Assembly: GCF_030295935.1 (NCBI RefSeq)
Contig: NZ_AP027362.1
Location: 1,736,001-1,800,000, forward strand
Direction: 5' to 3'
From: Thalassotalea piscium
GTDB taxonomy: Bacteria; Pseudomonadota; Gammaproteobacteria; Enterobacterales; Alteromonadaceae
Length of the DNA stretch: 64,000 nucleotides
Shown: in pieces, positions 36,272 to 46,286 of the stretch
Layout of the letters: the number at the start of each line of letters is the position of its first letter
How positions within the stretch are numbered: the first letter of the stretch is position 1
Translations under genes and position numbers: made by a program
Notes under the pieces: generated by a model
Seen by the model: only the letters and a program-made list of their open reading frames with translations
Database searches by the model: none
What the model was told of the DNA's origin: nothing

Positions 36272-37033
36272 ATGAAAAAGGAATTACACAGCAAGTTAAC
36301 TTATCTATTACTTGGGGTATTATTTTTAACACCTCAGGCTTATAGTCTTAATTTAGCAAGGGAGGCATTGCCGTATGTAGCACAAACAAAGCAAAATAAA
36401 TTGATTTTTGGCACTACCAATGGATCTCATACATTACTTTTCAAGCAAGCCGATCTAATTTTAACACACGCTTTTGCACAGTTAGGCTATCAATTTTCAT
36501 TAGTTAATTTACCCAATAAACGAAATTTATTATGGGCGAACGAGGATAAAATTGACGGAATTGCTTTCAGAGTCGATAACTTTGAAAATATATACGCTAA
36601 TTTGGTTCGTGTTAATGAAACAATATTTTCTGTTGAACAATGGGTTTATAGCAAAAAAACAATTGATGTAGATGGTTGGGAAAACCTTTACCCTTATACT
36701 GTTGCTTATGAACAAGGTACACTATTTATTGAGGAAAATAAGGATTACTTTCAATATTTAATGCAAGTATCTTCAACAGAACAGGCGTTTGAATTAGTTT
36801 ATAAGGATAGAGCTGATTTTACTATAACCAGTAAGTCAACGGGCGATCTTATCCTTAAACATCATGAGAACTACAAGGGAAAAATTATGCGTCAAAGCCC
36901 TGCATTAGTTGAAATACATATGTTCAGCTATTTACATCAAAAACATCAAGCTATCGCAATTAAGCTGGCGGAGGTGCTAAAGGTAATGAAAGAGAATGGA
37001 GAGTATAATCAATTAATACAGAGTATAAACTAA
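36272..37033 (+). CDS. Periplasmic solute-binding (SBP_bac_3-like) protein
   Basis: 253 residues with a signal peptide (about 1-25, LLLGVLFLTPQAYS). The fold is that of amino-acid-type binding proteins, with an early KLIFGTTNGSHTLLF strand, a central ENLYPYTVAYEQGTLF hinge region and a late ADFTITSKSTGDLIL. No transporter genes are adjacent, and many stand-alone members in Alteromonadales feed sensory proteins or are orphan. Start: ATG at 36272 with AGGTGAG upstream; the frame extends 21 bases further without a ribosome site. Ligand unknown. Confidence 0.78.
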   Translation: MKKELHSKLTYLLLGVLFLTPQAYSLNLAREALPYVAQTKQNKLIFGTTNGSHTLLFKQADLILTHAFAQLGYQFSLVNLPNKRNLLWANEDKIDGIAFRVDNFENIYANLVRVNETIFSVEQWVYSKKTIDVDGWENLYPYTVAYEQGTLFIEENKDYFQYLMQVSSTEQAFELVYKDRADFTITSKSTGDLILKHHENYKGKIMRQSPALVEIHMFSYLHQKHQAIAIKLAEVLKVMKENGEYNQLIQSIN

Positions 37034-37237
37034 TTCATTTCAGTTCGAGCCTACAACAGATTTTTGAACATTACTAACCAATGTAAATAAAGTCCGTTAA
37101 ACTGTCTTCGATTTAAATCATAAATCGATTCAAGAGCTTTTCAAATTTCTTATCGGCATTATCTCTTTTATGGTGCTCCTTCTAGCGAACATAGTATCCT
37201 AGATAGCTGTTTTAAATAACAAGTTAAGCATTAATTG

Positions 37238-39328
37238 TTAGTGCTTTATCACTTTATAAGGCGGTAAGCTGTTTAATAAATCTTTACCGTAGCGTTTTGT
37301 TAGTAGGCGTTTGTCCATAATGGTTATCACGCCGGTATCTTTTTCATTACGAAGTAATCGACCTGTTGCTTGCACTAGTTTTTTTGAAGTGTCAGGTACT
37401 GATAGCGACATAAATGGGTTACCACCTTTTGCTGTAATGAACTCTGCCTGTGCTTCTTCAACTGGAGAGGTAGGAACAGAAAATGGCAGTTTAGTAATAA
37501 TTAAATTTGTTAAATATTTACCGGGTAAATCAAGTCCTTCGGAAAAACTTTGTGTACCAAAAATAATACTGGGTTTGTCTTGGTCACACCGTTTTTTGTG
37601 TGCTTCAATAATATGCTGTCGAGATTGCTCTCCTTGTACTTGAATCTCCATTTTGTGCTTTTTGCGTAACGACTTTGCCACTTGCTCCATTTGCCAATAC
37701 GAAGAAAAAAGTACTAAAGTTGATTTATCTTGTGCAATTAATTCAGGTAGCTTTACAATAAGTTCATCAGTAAAATTCGGTGCACTAGGTTCATTATCCA
37801 TATTAGCGATAATTAACGAAGCATTATTTTTGTAGTCAAAAGGAGAGTCTACCTGTTGGTATTGACTGCCATCGTTTTGAGATAATCCTACTTGTCGTCT
37901 AAAGTGATCAAAAGAATTAAGTGCCATAATGGTTGCTGAACAGAGCACGGCACCCTCGCATTTAGACCAAAGCATATCTTCTAAAGCAAAACCAACATCT
38001 ATGGGAGAGGCTGAAACTATATAGTCTTGTCTTTTCCCTTCTACTTTTTCAATCCACCTTGCTAATGGTGCACCTTTTTCATGATCTGTTTTAGCGTACA
38101 TCTGCCAAAGTGACTGAAAATTTTCTAAACGTTGTAACATAAACCCAGCTTCAGCTAACAAAGGCTCAGCTAAATACATTTGGGTATCACCGTCTTTGGT
38201 AGATTCCATCAACAAATTATAAAGCTTGTTAGTATGTGTAATACACTTTTTGCTTAAGTCGGCTAAATCTTCTGCCCAATGTTTTAATGTTTTTGGAATA
38301 ATACCATTGTTGAAACGATATATAGCATCGTCACTTTCCTTAATTGAAGCAAAGTAAGCTGGTGCATTATTGTCAAAGAACGTAACTACTTTTTGCATCT
38401 CAATAATAGTGTCTTGACAGTCATCACCTAGTTTTAACGCTGGAGAAATTGCCGATTGAGACTTTACAAGAGCAGATATTTTATCACCCGTTTCTTTTAA
38501 TTTGGTTAGCCATTCTACTGAACCTTTAGCAGCCACATTAGCACTTGAGTGGTCTCTAGTTATTTTAGGTAAGTGGTGGGCTTCATCAATAATGTAAAAA
38601 GTATCCTCTGGTGGTGGGAGTATTTTACCACCACCTAGGGCTAAGTCAGCCAATAACAAACTGTGGTTTATGACTAATACATCTGCTTCGTCCATAGTTT
38701 CTCGTGCTTTATGAAACGGGCAATGACTATGTTCAGATAAATGTTTTAAACAACTATGTTTGTCGCATTGGATTTGCAGCCAAATGTGATGTGGCACAGG
38801 ATCAGGCCAAGAGTCAAGATCGCCAAGCCAACTACCATCGGTTAATTTTTTATGCATGGTGTTGAGTGTTCTAACATCAAGTGCACTTGGCTTTTGAGCA
38901 AAAGTAAAACCTGCTTGTGGGGTTTCGTCATTTGAAACCGCACAAGACAGTTTTTGCCGACAAACATAACGTTGACGACCTTTTACTAGTGTAAATTTGA
39001 AGTTAAGTCCTGAATTTTTCTTTAAAAAAGGAAGATCTTTATCAACCAATTGCTCTTGTAAAGCTACTGTTGCGGTTGAAATACATACCTTTTTATTACG
39101 TGATATGGCTAATGGAATAGCGCCCAAACTATAGGCCAGTGATTTACCCGTGCCTGTTCCTGCTTCGATAGTGATTATTTTACGCACACTATCGTATTCA
39201 CCAGCTAAAGTTTTGGCTATTTCGGCAATTAAAAATGTTTGTTGTTTTCTTGGATTAAAATTAGGTAAATTTTCACCAATAGCTTTATAAGACGAACGAA
39301 TGGCTGTTTTTATTTTATCACTTAACAT
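37238..39328 (-). CDS. dinG: ATP-dependent DNA helicase DinG
   Basis: A 5'-3' superfamily 2 (XPD-like) helicase that resolves R-loops and damaged forks. The 696 residues (E. coli 716) show Walker A EAGTGTGKSLAY near 55, an Fe-S cluster Cys set (VCRQKLSC, then CDKHSCLKH and SHCPFH, about 120-207), DEAH as IDEAHHLP near 248, and motif VI QATGRLLRN near 655. It is divergent from polB with an 82-base gap, so two DNA-repair genes sit back to back. In E. coli both are SOS genes; no clear CTGT-N8-ACAG box is seen in the gap. Confidence 0.94.
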   Translation of the reverse strand: MLSDKIKTAIRSSYKAIGENLPNFNPRKQQTFLIAEIAKTLAGEYDSVRKIITIEAGTGTGKSLAYSLGAIPLAISRNKKVCISTATVALQEQLVDKDLPFLKKNSGLNFKFTLVKGRQRYVCRQKLSCAVSNDETPQAGFTFAQKPSALDVRTLNTMHKKLTDGSWLGDLDSWPDPVPHHIWLQIQCDKHSCLKHLSEHSHCPFHKARETMDEADVLVINHSLLLADLALGGGKILPPPEDTFYIIDEAHHLPKITRDHSSANVAAKGSVEWLTKLKETGDKISALVKSQSAISPALKLGDDCQDTIIEMQKVVTFFDNNAPAYFASIKESDDAIYRFNNGIIPKTLKHWAEDLADLSKKCITHTNKLYNLLMESTKDGDTQMYLAEPLLAEAGFMLQRLENFQSLWQMYAKTDHEKGAPLARWIEKVEGKRQDYIVSASPIDVGFALEDMLWSKCEGAVLCSATIMALNSFDHFRRQVGLSQNDGSQYQQVDSPFDYKNNASLIIANMDNEPSAPNFTDELIVKLPELIAQDKSTLVLFSSYWQMEQVAKSLRKKHKMEIQVQGEQSRQHIIEAHKKRCDQDKPSIIFGTQSFSEGLDLPGKYLTNLIITKLPFSVPTSPVEEAQAEFITAKGGNPFMSLSVPDTSKKLVQATGRLLRNEKDTGVITIMDKRLLTKRYGKDLLNSLPPYKVIKH

Positions 39329-39410
39329 TAGCTAATGGTTTCCATTAAAGACGCTATCAATTACACTACTGGTTATATTAACAGCTTTTTAGTAAAGAGC
39401 AGAATTATTA

Positions 39411-41858
39411 ATGCAAATTTCTGCAGATAAAACTTCTTTATACACCGGTGTAGGCATTTTATTAACTCGACAGGTTATTGATACACCTGGCGGTACTTTA
39501 GTGTATTTGTGGATTAAAACTACAACCGGACCTGTTAAGTTAGAAATTAGTGGTGAAAAGCCTGTTTTTTTTATTGAACAAAACAACAGTGAGCAAGCAC
39601 AGCACTTAATTACCCGTTCAAAGTTACTTCAAACCCAGATTAAACCATTAGCGTTAAAAACATTTACTCAACAAAATGTTGTAGGCGTGTACTTTAATAA
39701 ACTACGTGACTTTTATTTAATCAGAGATTTGTTTAAGCAACATAATATAAAATGTTATGAAGATGATTTAAGGCCTGACGATCGCTTTTTAATGGAGCGC
39801 TTTATTACTGGCCAAGTTTCATTTATTGGGAAGGCTATTGCTAAAAAAACTGAAACTGATCAACGGCTCACATTAAATACAAGTAACTACCAATATTATC
39901 AGGATGTTAAGTGTAAACGTTGTGATGAGCCAACGCTTCTTTCAACAGATTTACTCAATAGTGTCTCTCTTGATATTGAATGTTCAATGGAAGGGGAGCT
40001 TTACTCTATCGGGTTATACAGTAAATTAATGCAAACGGTATTAATGATTGGTGAACCTAAAGCCTTAACTGAAGACATCAACTTTGATCTTGTTTGGGTG
40101 CCTAATGAAAAAGCATTATTACACGCGCTAAACCAATGGATGAATAGATACGATCCAGACATTATCATTGGTTGGAATGTCATTAACTTTGACTTTTTGT
40201 TATTAAAAAAACGATTCGACCACCATAACATTACTTTTACTATAGGGCGAGATGGGTCTAAACCCCGGTGGCGTAAGCATGCTAACAGTGAACAAAACTT
40301 TATCGACATAGCAGGCCGTGTAGTAATAGATGGCATAGATATGCTCAGAAGCGCTACTTATAGCTTCCCTAGTTTTTCACTTGATTACGTGGCAAATACA
40401 TTGTTAGGAATTGGCAAAAAAGTTGATGATGTTGACAACCGTGTTGCAGAAATTACTGATAATTTCAAACACAATAAGCTCGCTTTAGCAAAATATAATC
40501 TTGAAGATTGCCGTTTAGTTAGCTTGATTTTTGATAAAACCTTACTCTTAGATTTTGCCATATTAAGAGCCCATTTAACTGGGCTAGCGCTTGACCGTAT
40601 AGGTGGGTCAGTTGCTGCATTCACCAACTTATATTTGCCCAAACTCCATCGAAGTGGCTATGTTGCACCGAATATGGGAGATGGTTTACAAGGGTTAGTT
40701 TCCCCAGGTGGTTATGTAATGGACTCTGTACCTGGCTTATATCGAAATGTACTTGTACTGGACTTTAAAAGCTTGTACCCGAGTATTATTCGTACTTTTA
40801 AAATCGATCCTATGGGGATGATTGAAGGGCTAAAAACGCCAGAAAGTAGCATCGAAGGCTTTGACGGTGCATACTTTTCACGTGATAAGCACTTTCTTCC
40901 TGACATTATTAAAAGTTTGTGGTCAGAGCGTGACAAAGCAAAAAAAGATAAAAACAGTGCCTTATCCCAAGCGATAAAAATTATTATGAATTCCTTTTAT
41001 GGTGTTTTAGGGTCTACGGGTTGCCGATTTTTTGATCCGCGTTTGTCAGGCTCAATTACTAAACGTAGCCATGAAATATTAAAAACAACCAAAAAATGGA
41101 TAGAGCAAGAAGGCTATCAAGTCATTTATGGTGATACAGATTCCATTTTTATTCACGTAGGTGAAGATAAAAGTAGTAAAGAAAGTCAACGGCTAGGTAA
41201 AATATTAGCGAAACTGATAAACAACAATCTAATAAATGAATTAAATGAGCGCTTTAATGTAACAAGTGAGTTAGAAATAGAGTTTGAAACATACTTTAGC
41301 CAATTCTTCATGCCAACAATTAGAGGGTTGGAAATAGGAAGTAAAAAACGCTATGCAGGCCTAGTTGAAAAAGCAGGAAAACAACAATTAATTTTTAAAG
41401 GTTTAGAAAGTGTACGTACCGACTGGACCGAGCTAGCAAAAGAATTTCAACGCACGTTATACCTAAAAGTATTTAACCAAGAATGTGTGGTTTCCTTTAT
41501 TAAACAAACGGTTGAAAAAACTTATGCAGGAGAATTTGACGATAAACTGCTGTACCGCAAACGTATTCGTCGCAAACTTAACCATTATGTTAAAAACATA
41601 CCACCTCATATAAAAGCCGCACGTTTGGCAGATAAGTTTAACAAAGAGAATAACAAACCATTGAAATTTCAAAATAAAGGTTGGATAGAATATTACTTAA
41701 CCACTTCAGGCCCTCAAGCTAAAGGCTACGTTAATGCTCCATTAGACTATCAACTTTATGTAGAGCGGCAACTTTCCTCAGTTGCCGACGCTATACTGCC
41801 ATTTATTGGTACTAGCTTTAATGAAATAACAGATGCACAAATGAATTTATTTAATTAA
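39411..41858 (+). CDS. polB: DNA polymerase II (family B)
   Basis: A translesion and restart DNA polymerase with proofreading. The 815 residues are near the E. coli length (783). The exonuclease site begins SLDIECSMEG near 190 with Asp and Glu ligands, and IIGWNVINFD near 253. Polymerase motif A is VLDFKSLYPSIIRTF near 448, motif B is KIIMNSFYGVLGS near 526, and motif C is YGDTDSIF near 573. All catalytic residues are present. The start ATG at 39411 lies 12 bases after AGAGCAG, a weak ribosome site. Stand-alone transcript. Confidence 0.96.
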   Translation: MQISADKTSLYTGVGILLTRQVIDTPGGTLVYLWIKTTTGPVKLEISGEKPVFFIEQNNSEQAQHLITRSKLLQTQIKPLALKTFTQQNVVGVYFNKLRDFYLIRDLFKQHNIKCYEDDLRPDDRFLMERFITGQVSFIGKAIAKKTETDQRLTLNTSNYQYYQDVKCKRCDEPTLLSTDLLNSVSLDIECSMEGELYSIGLYSKLMQTVLMIGEPKALTEDINFDLVWVPNEKALLHALNQWMNRYDPDIIIGWNVINFDFLLLKKRFDHHNITFTIGRDGSKPRWRKHANSEQNFIDIAGRVVIDGIDMLRSATYSFPSFSLDYVANTLLGIGKKVDDVDNRVAEITDNFKHNKLALAKYNLEDCRLVSLIFDKTLLLDFAILRAHLTGLALDRIGGSVAAFTNLYLPKLHRSGYVAPNMGDGLQGLVSPGGYVMDSVPGLYRNVLVLDFKSLYPSIIRTFKIDPMGMIEGLKTPESSIEGFDGAYFSRDKHFLPDIIKSLWSERDKAKKDKNSALSQAIKIIMNSFYGVLGSTGCRFFDPRLSGSITKRSHEILKTTKKWIEQEGYQVIYGDTDSIFIHVGEDKSSKESQRLGKILAKLINNNLINELNERFNVTSELEIEFETYFSQFFMPTIRGLEIGSKKRYAGLVEKAGKQQLIFKGLESVRTDWTELAKEFQRTLYLKVFNQECVVSFIKQTVEKTYAGEFDDKLLYRKRIRRKLNHYVKNIPPHIKAARLADKFNKENNKPLKFQNKGWIEYYLTTSGPQAKGYVNAPLDYQLYVERQLSSVADAILPFIGTSFNEITDAQMNLFN

Positions 41859-42040
41859 GGAACTCTCTGTTTTTATGTTGCTATTTATTCATAAAATGAT
41901 AATTCTTAGCTTTTTAATATTTTTCTTGCTACCTTTAACTTTATCCAAGATTTTATATACTTAACGGCAGTTTCTACTGAAATTAACTGTAGAATGTATA
42001 AAATTGAAAGTGTTGAATTGCATTAAAACTAGGTGGGTTT

Positions 42041-44059
42041 ATGATTTTATTACAATGGAACGGTGTGCAATTTAAGTCATTAAGCAATTTTATTGCGTTG
42101 GTTTTCTGCGTTTTTGTATCAACTCAGTTGTTCGCTAGTGAAGTGGTAACAACAAATATTACTGAGGTACCAGTTACGTTGCCGCAAGTATATGAAACTT
42201 ATAGCTATGAAGAGAAAGTTGATTGGTTAAAACAAGCAATTGATAATAGTAAGAGTCGCGATAACATATACCGTTTAACGACAGAGCTTGTTTTTCAATA
42301 CGACTTAAATAATGAAACAGAATTAATTCGCTCGACTTGTCAGTCACTCCCTCCTGAGAGTAAAGACCTAGATTACCGCTTATTATGTGTAACTGCGCAT
42401 GTAGATAATGATGAAACTAAGCTAAAAACGCTTGTTGTACTGCAAAAAGATGCGCTCGAAGCTGACAATATTAGAGTTGCAGCAGAATCATCTAGTACCA
42501 TCGCATGGATCTATTCAAGTTTTGGCGAAATAGAGCAAGCTTTTCGAAATTATGAAATTGCTTTACCGTTAGCAGAGTACGCGAACATATATTTGTTTAA
42601 TGATGTAACACTTAACTTGGCCACTCTTTATATTGTACATGGTGATAGTGAATATGTAGAAAAAGGGATAAGTTTAATGCTTGATGCAATTGAACGTGTC
42701 AACAATTTACTCCTAGATGATCCAAGTGCTTCAAGGTATGTAGAGAATACACTCGCAAGAATTCATTTTAACCTAGGTATTGCCAATACCTTTCATCGAA
42801 CAAACTATCCACAAGCATTACATTATTTTGGGCTTATTGATCCCGAACTTACAGAGCTAAGACAATCTGTTTTAGTGTTTTCAAGTTTAGCTTATGCAGA
42901 GCTTAATAATTTTGAAGAATCTAAAGCGCTATTAGCTCAATCTTTTCAAGTACCTAGCAGCCAAACGTTTAACTCGGATTATTTGAAATGTTATCAAGAG
43001 GTTATCAAAGTTAAACTTGATGATTCTACTGAAATTGAGCAATGTCACTTACTCAGTGAGTCAACATCAGTTGAGGTGCAACAAGACCTTTTAAAACGCA
43101 TGATTGATGCCGAACATGCCGAGCTTAGTTTAATAGGCCTACAGAAGCTTTACTCATTATACATAAATAGCCTATTACCACTACTCAAACAAAATTCAGG
43201 TAAATCAGCATCGCGCACTGAGTTAACCCGCCTTCAGCAGGAGTCTCGTTTAAAGGGCGAACTAATTAATAAAGAAAAAGCACTTACAGCTGCAGAGCAG
43301 GAAAAACTAGCAAGCCAATCTAACCTGACGATAGCAATAATTGCTGTTTTTATTCTTCTTTTACTTATGGTTGTATTGCAGTTAAGACAAAAACAGAAAT
43401 TGGCAGATCAGTTCGCCCAAATGAGCTTATTTGATAAACTAACAGGTCTTAATAATAGGCATTATTTCGAACAAAATATAAAGCGGGAGATGAGATTTGT
43501 TAAACGGGCTATAGAAGGTGACAGATACACGCCAATTGCAATCTACCTGTTTGATATTGATCATTTTAAAAATGTTAATGACACCTACGGGCATGATGTG
43601 GGTGATGAGGTATTAATTGAGTTTGCGCGAAGAATTAATGAGGCTATTAGGGACTCTGATATGTTCATACGCTGGGGTGGAGAGGAGTTTCTATTGGTTG
43701 CAAGACTGTTTGAATTAGATGATTATTACGCAATTGCCGAGCGAGTAAGGGGGGCTATTAGCGACACAGAATTTGAGCTTGAAAATATGCTGAAACTCAA
43801 AGTGAGTTGTACTATTGGTAGTGTCATATTCCCGAGTTCACCTGAAGATGATCTCACTAGGCCTTGGGACCAATTAGTAAAACTAGCAGATAATGCGCTT
43901 TATATGGGCAAAAGACAGCAACGTGATTGCTGGGTTTGTGTAGATAAAGTCATAGCTGAGGAGAATTTTAGCTTAGTGCTATCGCAGGATTTGGAAGATT
44001 CCATCAAAGATAATTTAGTGGAAGTAACTCACTCAATTAAAGAGTTTGACCGCTCATAA
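42041..44059 (+). CDS. Diguanylate cyclase with periplasmic TPR-like sensor
   Basis: Makes cyclic di-GMP, the second messenger for attachment and motility. 672 residues. Signal or anchor at 12-32, TPR-like helical repeats in the periplasm (about 60-420), a transmembrane helix at about 428-447, and a GGDEF domain from about 465. The active site reads RWGGEEF at 544-550. The RDSD at 535-538, five residues upstream, forms the product-inhibition I-site. FDIDHFKNVND is the metal/GTP region. No EAL domain. Signal unknown. Followed by a hairpin. Confidence 0.92.
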   Translation: MILLQWNGVQFKSLSNFIALVFCVFVSTQLFASEVVTTNITEVPVTLPQVYETYSYEEKVDWLKQAIDNSKSRDNIYRLTTELVFQYDLNNETELIRSTCQSLPPESKDLDYRLLCVTAHVDNDETKLKTLVVLQKDALEADNIRVAAESSSTIAWIYSSFGEIEQAFRNYEIALPLAEYANIYLFNDVTLNLATLYIVHGDSEYVEKGISLMLDAIERVNNLLLDDPSASRYVENTLARIHFNLGIANTFHRTNYPQALHYFGLIDPELTELRQSVLVFSSLAYAELNNFEESKALLAQSFQVPSSQTFNSDYLKCYQEVIKVKLDDSTEIEQCHLLSESTSVEVQQDLLKRMIDAEHAELSLIGLQKLYSLYINSLLPLLKQNSGKSASRTELTRLQQESRLKGELINKEKALTAAEQEKLASQSNLTIAIIAVFILLLLMVVLQLRQKQKLADQFAQMSLFDKLTGLNNRHYFEQNIKREMRFVKRAIEGDRYTPIAIYLFDIDHFKNVNDTYGHDVGDEVLIEFARRINEAIRDSDMFIRWGGEEFLLVARLFELDDYYAIAERVRGAISDTEFELENMLKLKVSCTIGSVIFPSSPEDDLTRPWDQLVKLADNALYMGKRQQRDCWVCVDKVIAEENFSLVLSQDLEDSIKDNLVEVTHSIKEFDRS

Positions 44060-44069
44060 TGAAAAATGC

Positions 44070-44096
44070 AGGTAGGGAGCGTCTTGTTCCCTACCT
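44070..44096 (+). terminator. Hairpin after the diguanylate cyclase gene
   Basis: A perfect 9-bp stem AGGTAGGGA/TCCCTACCT with a nine-base loop directly after the stop codon. The T tail is short, so termination may be partial. Confidence 0.6.
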
Positions 44097-44218
44097 TTGC
44101 ATTAACAACGTCATGTCATTGTCTAATTTAAAAGACTTAAATAAGTACAACAAATATCGTAAAGTTACACAGCTATACTTTGTCTTTTTAATATCACTTA
44201 ACCAATCGAGTTATCATA

Positions 44219-45820
44219 ATGTACGACTTTATTATTATTGGTGCTGGCTCAGCAGGATGTGTGTTAGCTAATCGTTTAAGCGCTAATCCTGACCATAGTG
44301 TGTGTTTAATAGAAGCTGGCGGGAGTGATAAAAATTATCTGGTTCGTAACACTAACCCGTTAAACATGCTGATGTTAATGAAAAGTCGGCAGTATAATTG
44401 GGGATATAAATGCCAACCAGAGAGCAGAACAGGTAATCGACAATTTTTTTGGCCTAGAGGTAAAGTACTAGGTGGCAGTAGTTCTATTAATGCAATGATT
44501 TATACCAGAGGACATCCGTGGGACTTTGATCACTGGGCGCAAATTGGTAATCAAGGTTGGAGCTACAAAGATGTATTACCTTGGTTTAAGAAATCGCAAC
44601 GATGGTCGCGAGGTGCAAACTACTATCATGATAATCAAGGGACTATGGATGTAGTTGATACAAATTTTCACTTTCCAACCAGCAAAGCATTTGTAAATGC
44701 CTGTGACGAAGCCGGCTTTCGCATAAGTAACGACTTTAACGGCGCACAACAAGAGGGGTGTGGTTTTTTTCAGGTAACCCAAACACCGAGTGGACATCGT
44801 GCAAACTCAGCGTACTCCTTTTTAGATGATGTACTTGAACGAAAAAATTTAACCGTGCTAAGTAATGCTCATGTTACTAAAGTAATTTTTAATGGTAAAC
44901 GAGCGACGGGCGTAGAAATTAGCAGAGGCGCAAATAAAGGTAAGTTTGAGCAAATTCTAGCAAGTAAAGAGGTGATTTTAAGCGCAGGAGTTATTAACAC
45001 TCCTCAAATATTAAAGCTCTCTGGTATAGGTTCTGCTAGTGAGTTAGCACACCATAATATTCCGTTAATACATGAGCTATTGGGTGTTGGTGAAAATTTA
45101 CAAGACCACCCAGATGTAATTGTTCGTTTTTTGAGTAAAGCAGGTGGTGCTTTAACCACTTCGTTCTCGTTGGACACATTGCAATTTTTTAAAAAGGTTC
45201 TGTTTAGCAAAGATTTTATTTATACACCCACTGATGCTGGTGGTTTTATAAAGTCGAGTCCAGACGAACCTATACCAGATTTACAATTGCAATTTGGTGC
45301 AGTACGTATGCAACCACATGGTGAAGGTTTATTTACCTCAATGAAAAGTGGCTATGTACTTCATGTTTGTCATTTACGACCCGAAAGCAGAGGTAAAGTA
45401 AAACTAGCAAGTAAGGATCCCTTTGTTGCGCCAATCATTGAAGCAAATTATTTCGAAAAAGAAAAGGAACTTAATGCGTTAGTTAAAGGTGTTAAGCTAT
45501 GTAGAAATATTCTTAATCAGCCAGCTCTGGCAAAGTTTAATGGTGGGGAAGAACTACCAGGTATTGATGTACAAACAGATGAGCAAATAAAAAACTGGAT
45601 AAAACATCATGTAGAAACTGTTTACCATACAGCGGGCAGTTGCAAAATGGGCAACGATAAAATGGCTGTCGTAAACACTGATCTTCAGGTCCATGGAGTT
45701 ACCGGTTTGCGAGTTATTGATGCGTCAATAATGCCAACAATCACCGGTAGCAATATTCATGCGCCGACGGTCATGATAGCTGAAAAAGGTGCTGATAAAA
45801 TATTACAGCTATGGCGCTAA
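44219..45820 (+). CDS. GMC-family FAD oxidoreductase (choline/alcohol dehydrogenase type)
   Basis: 533 residues. The FAD-binding motif is FIIIGAGSAGCVLANRL at the N-terminus. GMC signature 1 is PRGKVLGGSSSINAMIYTRGH near 80-100, signature 2 is GVINTPQILKLSGIG near 258, and the catalytic His pair appears in YHTAGSCKMG near 474 and GSNIHAPTVMIAE near 510. Members oxidise choline or medium-chain alcohols (AlkJ, BetA). No betaine genes are adjacent, so the substrate is open. It is followed by the VOC gene after 41 bases, possibly one transcript. Start: ATG at 44219. Confidence 0.92.
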   Translation: MYDFIIIGAGSAGCVLANRLSANPDHSVCLIEAGGSDKNYLVRNTNPLNMLMLMKSRQYNWGYKCQPESRTGNRQFFWPRGKVLGGSSSINAMIYTRGHPWDFDHWAQIGNQGWSYKDVLPWFKKSQRWSRGANYYHDNQGTMDVVDTNFHFPTSKAFVNACDEAGFRISNDFNGAQQEGCGFFQVTQTPSGHRANSAYSFLDDVLERKNLTVLSNAHVTKVIFNGKRATGVEISRGANKGKFEQILASKEVILSAGVINTPQILKLSGIGSASELAHHNIPLIHELLGVGENLQDHPDVIVRFLSKAGGALTTSFSLDTLQFFKKVLFSKDFIYTPTDAGGFIKSSPDEPIPDLQLQFGAVRMQPHGEGLFTSMKSGYVLHVCHLRPESRGKVKLASKDPFVAPIIEANYFEKEKELNALVKGVKLCRNILNQPALAKFNGGEELPGIDVQTDEQIKNWIKHHVETVYHTAGSCKMGNDKMAVVNTDLQVHGVTGLRVIDASIMPTITGSNIHAPTVMIAEKGADKILQLWR

Positions 45821-45861
45821 ATATACTTTATGGCCATTTTAATTGAATATTAGGGAATTGT

Positions 45862-46245
45862 ATGAATCTTAACCAAGTTACTTTACCTGTAGACAACATG
45901 AATAAGGCAACACGCTTTTATTTGGCGCTTGGCTTTACTCAAATTGTAGATACAGAGCACTATGCAAGGTTTCAGTGTCCTGTTGGTAATGCCACCTTTT
46001 CATTACTGCTAGAAACAGCGCCATTTACCAATGGTGCTGTTATATATTTTGAACATGAAGCATTAGATGACTGGGTAAATAAGTTAAAATCACGAGGAAT
46101 TAAATTTGTACAAGAGCCAACCGAACAACGTTATCTTTGGCGAGAAGCCGTGCTATTTGATCCGTCAGGCAATAAAGTTAAACTTTATTGGGCTGGTGAA
46201 AATAGGATCAACCCACCATGGCGTGTAACTAAGCAGCTTTTATAA
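45862..46245 (+). CDS. VOC-superfamily (glyoxalase/bleomycin-resistance fold) protein
   Basis: 127 residues of two beta-alpha-beta-beta-beta units. It shows NQVTLPVDNMNKATRFYLALGF at the start and EAVLFDPSGNKVKLYWAGE near the end, with metal-type positions Glu in IYFEHEALDD and Glu in WREAV. The family includes glyoxalase I, fosfomycin and bleomycin proteins and extradiol dioxygenases. No activity can be read from the sequence. It lies between the GMC dehydrogenase and the pseudouridine synthase, with short gaps. Confidence 0.88.
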   Translation: MNLNQVTLPVDNMNKATRFYLALGFTQIVDTEHYARFQCPVGNATFSLLLETAPFTNGAVIYFEHEALDDWVNKLKSRGIKFVQEPTEQRYLWREAVLFDPSGNKVKLYWAGENRINPPWRVTKQLL

Positions 46246-46286
46246 ATAGTCTGTTAGCCAAATTAATGAGTTCAAATAGGTGAAGC

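Noticed and set aside
39329-39410. Search for a LexA box in the dinG-polB gap
   Set aside because: Both are SOS genes in E. coli, but no CTGT-N8-ACAG match is visible here, so no SOS claim is made.
41875-41964. 29-codon hydrophobic frame after polB
   Set aside because: AT-rich DNA readily gives hydrophobic short frames. There is only a weak upstream AAGGA and no terminator.
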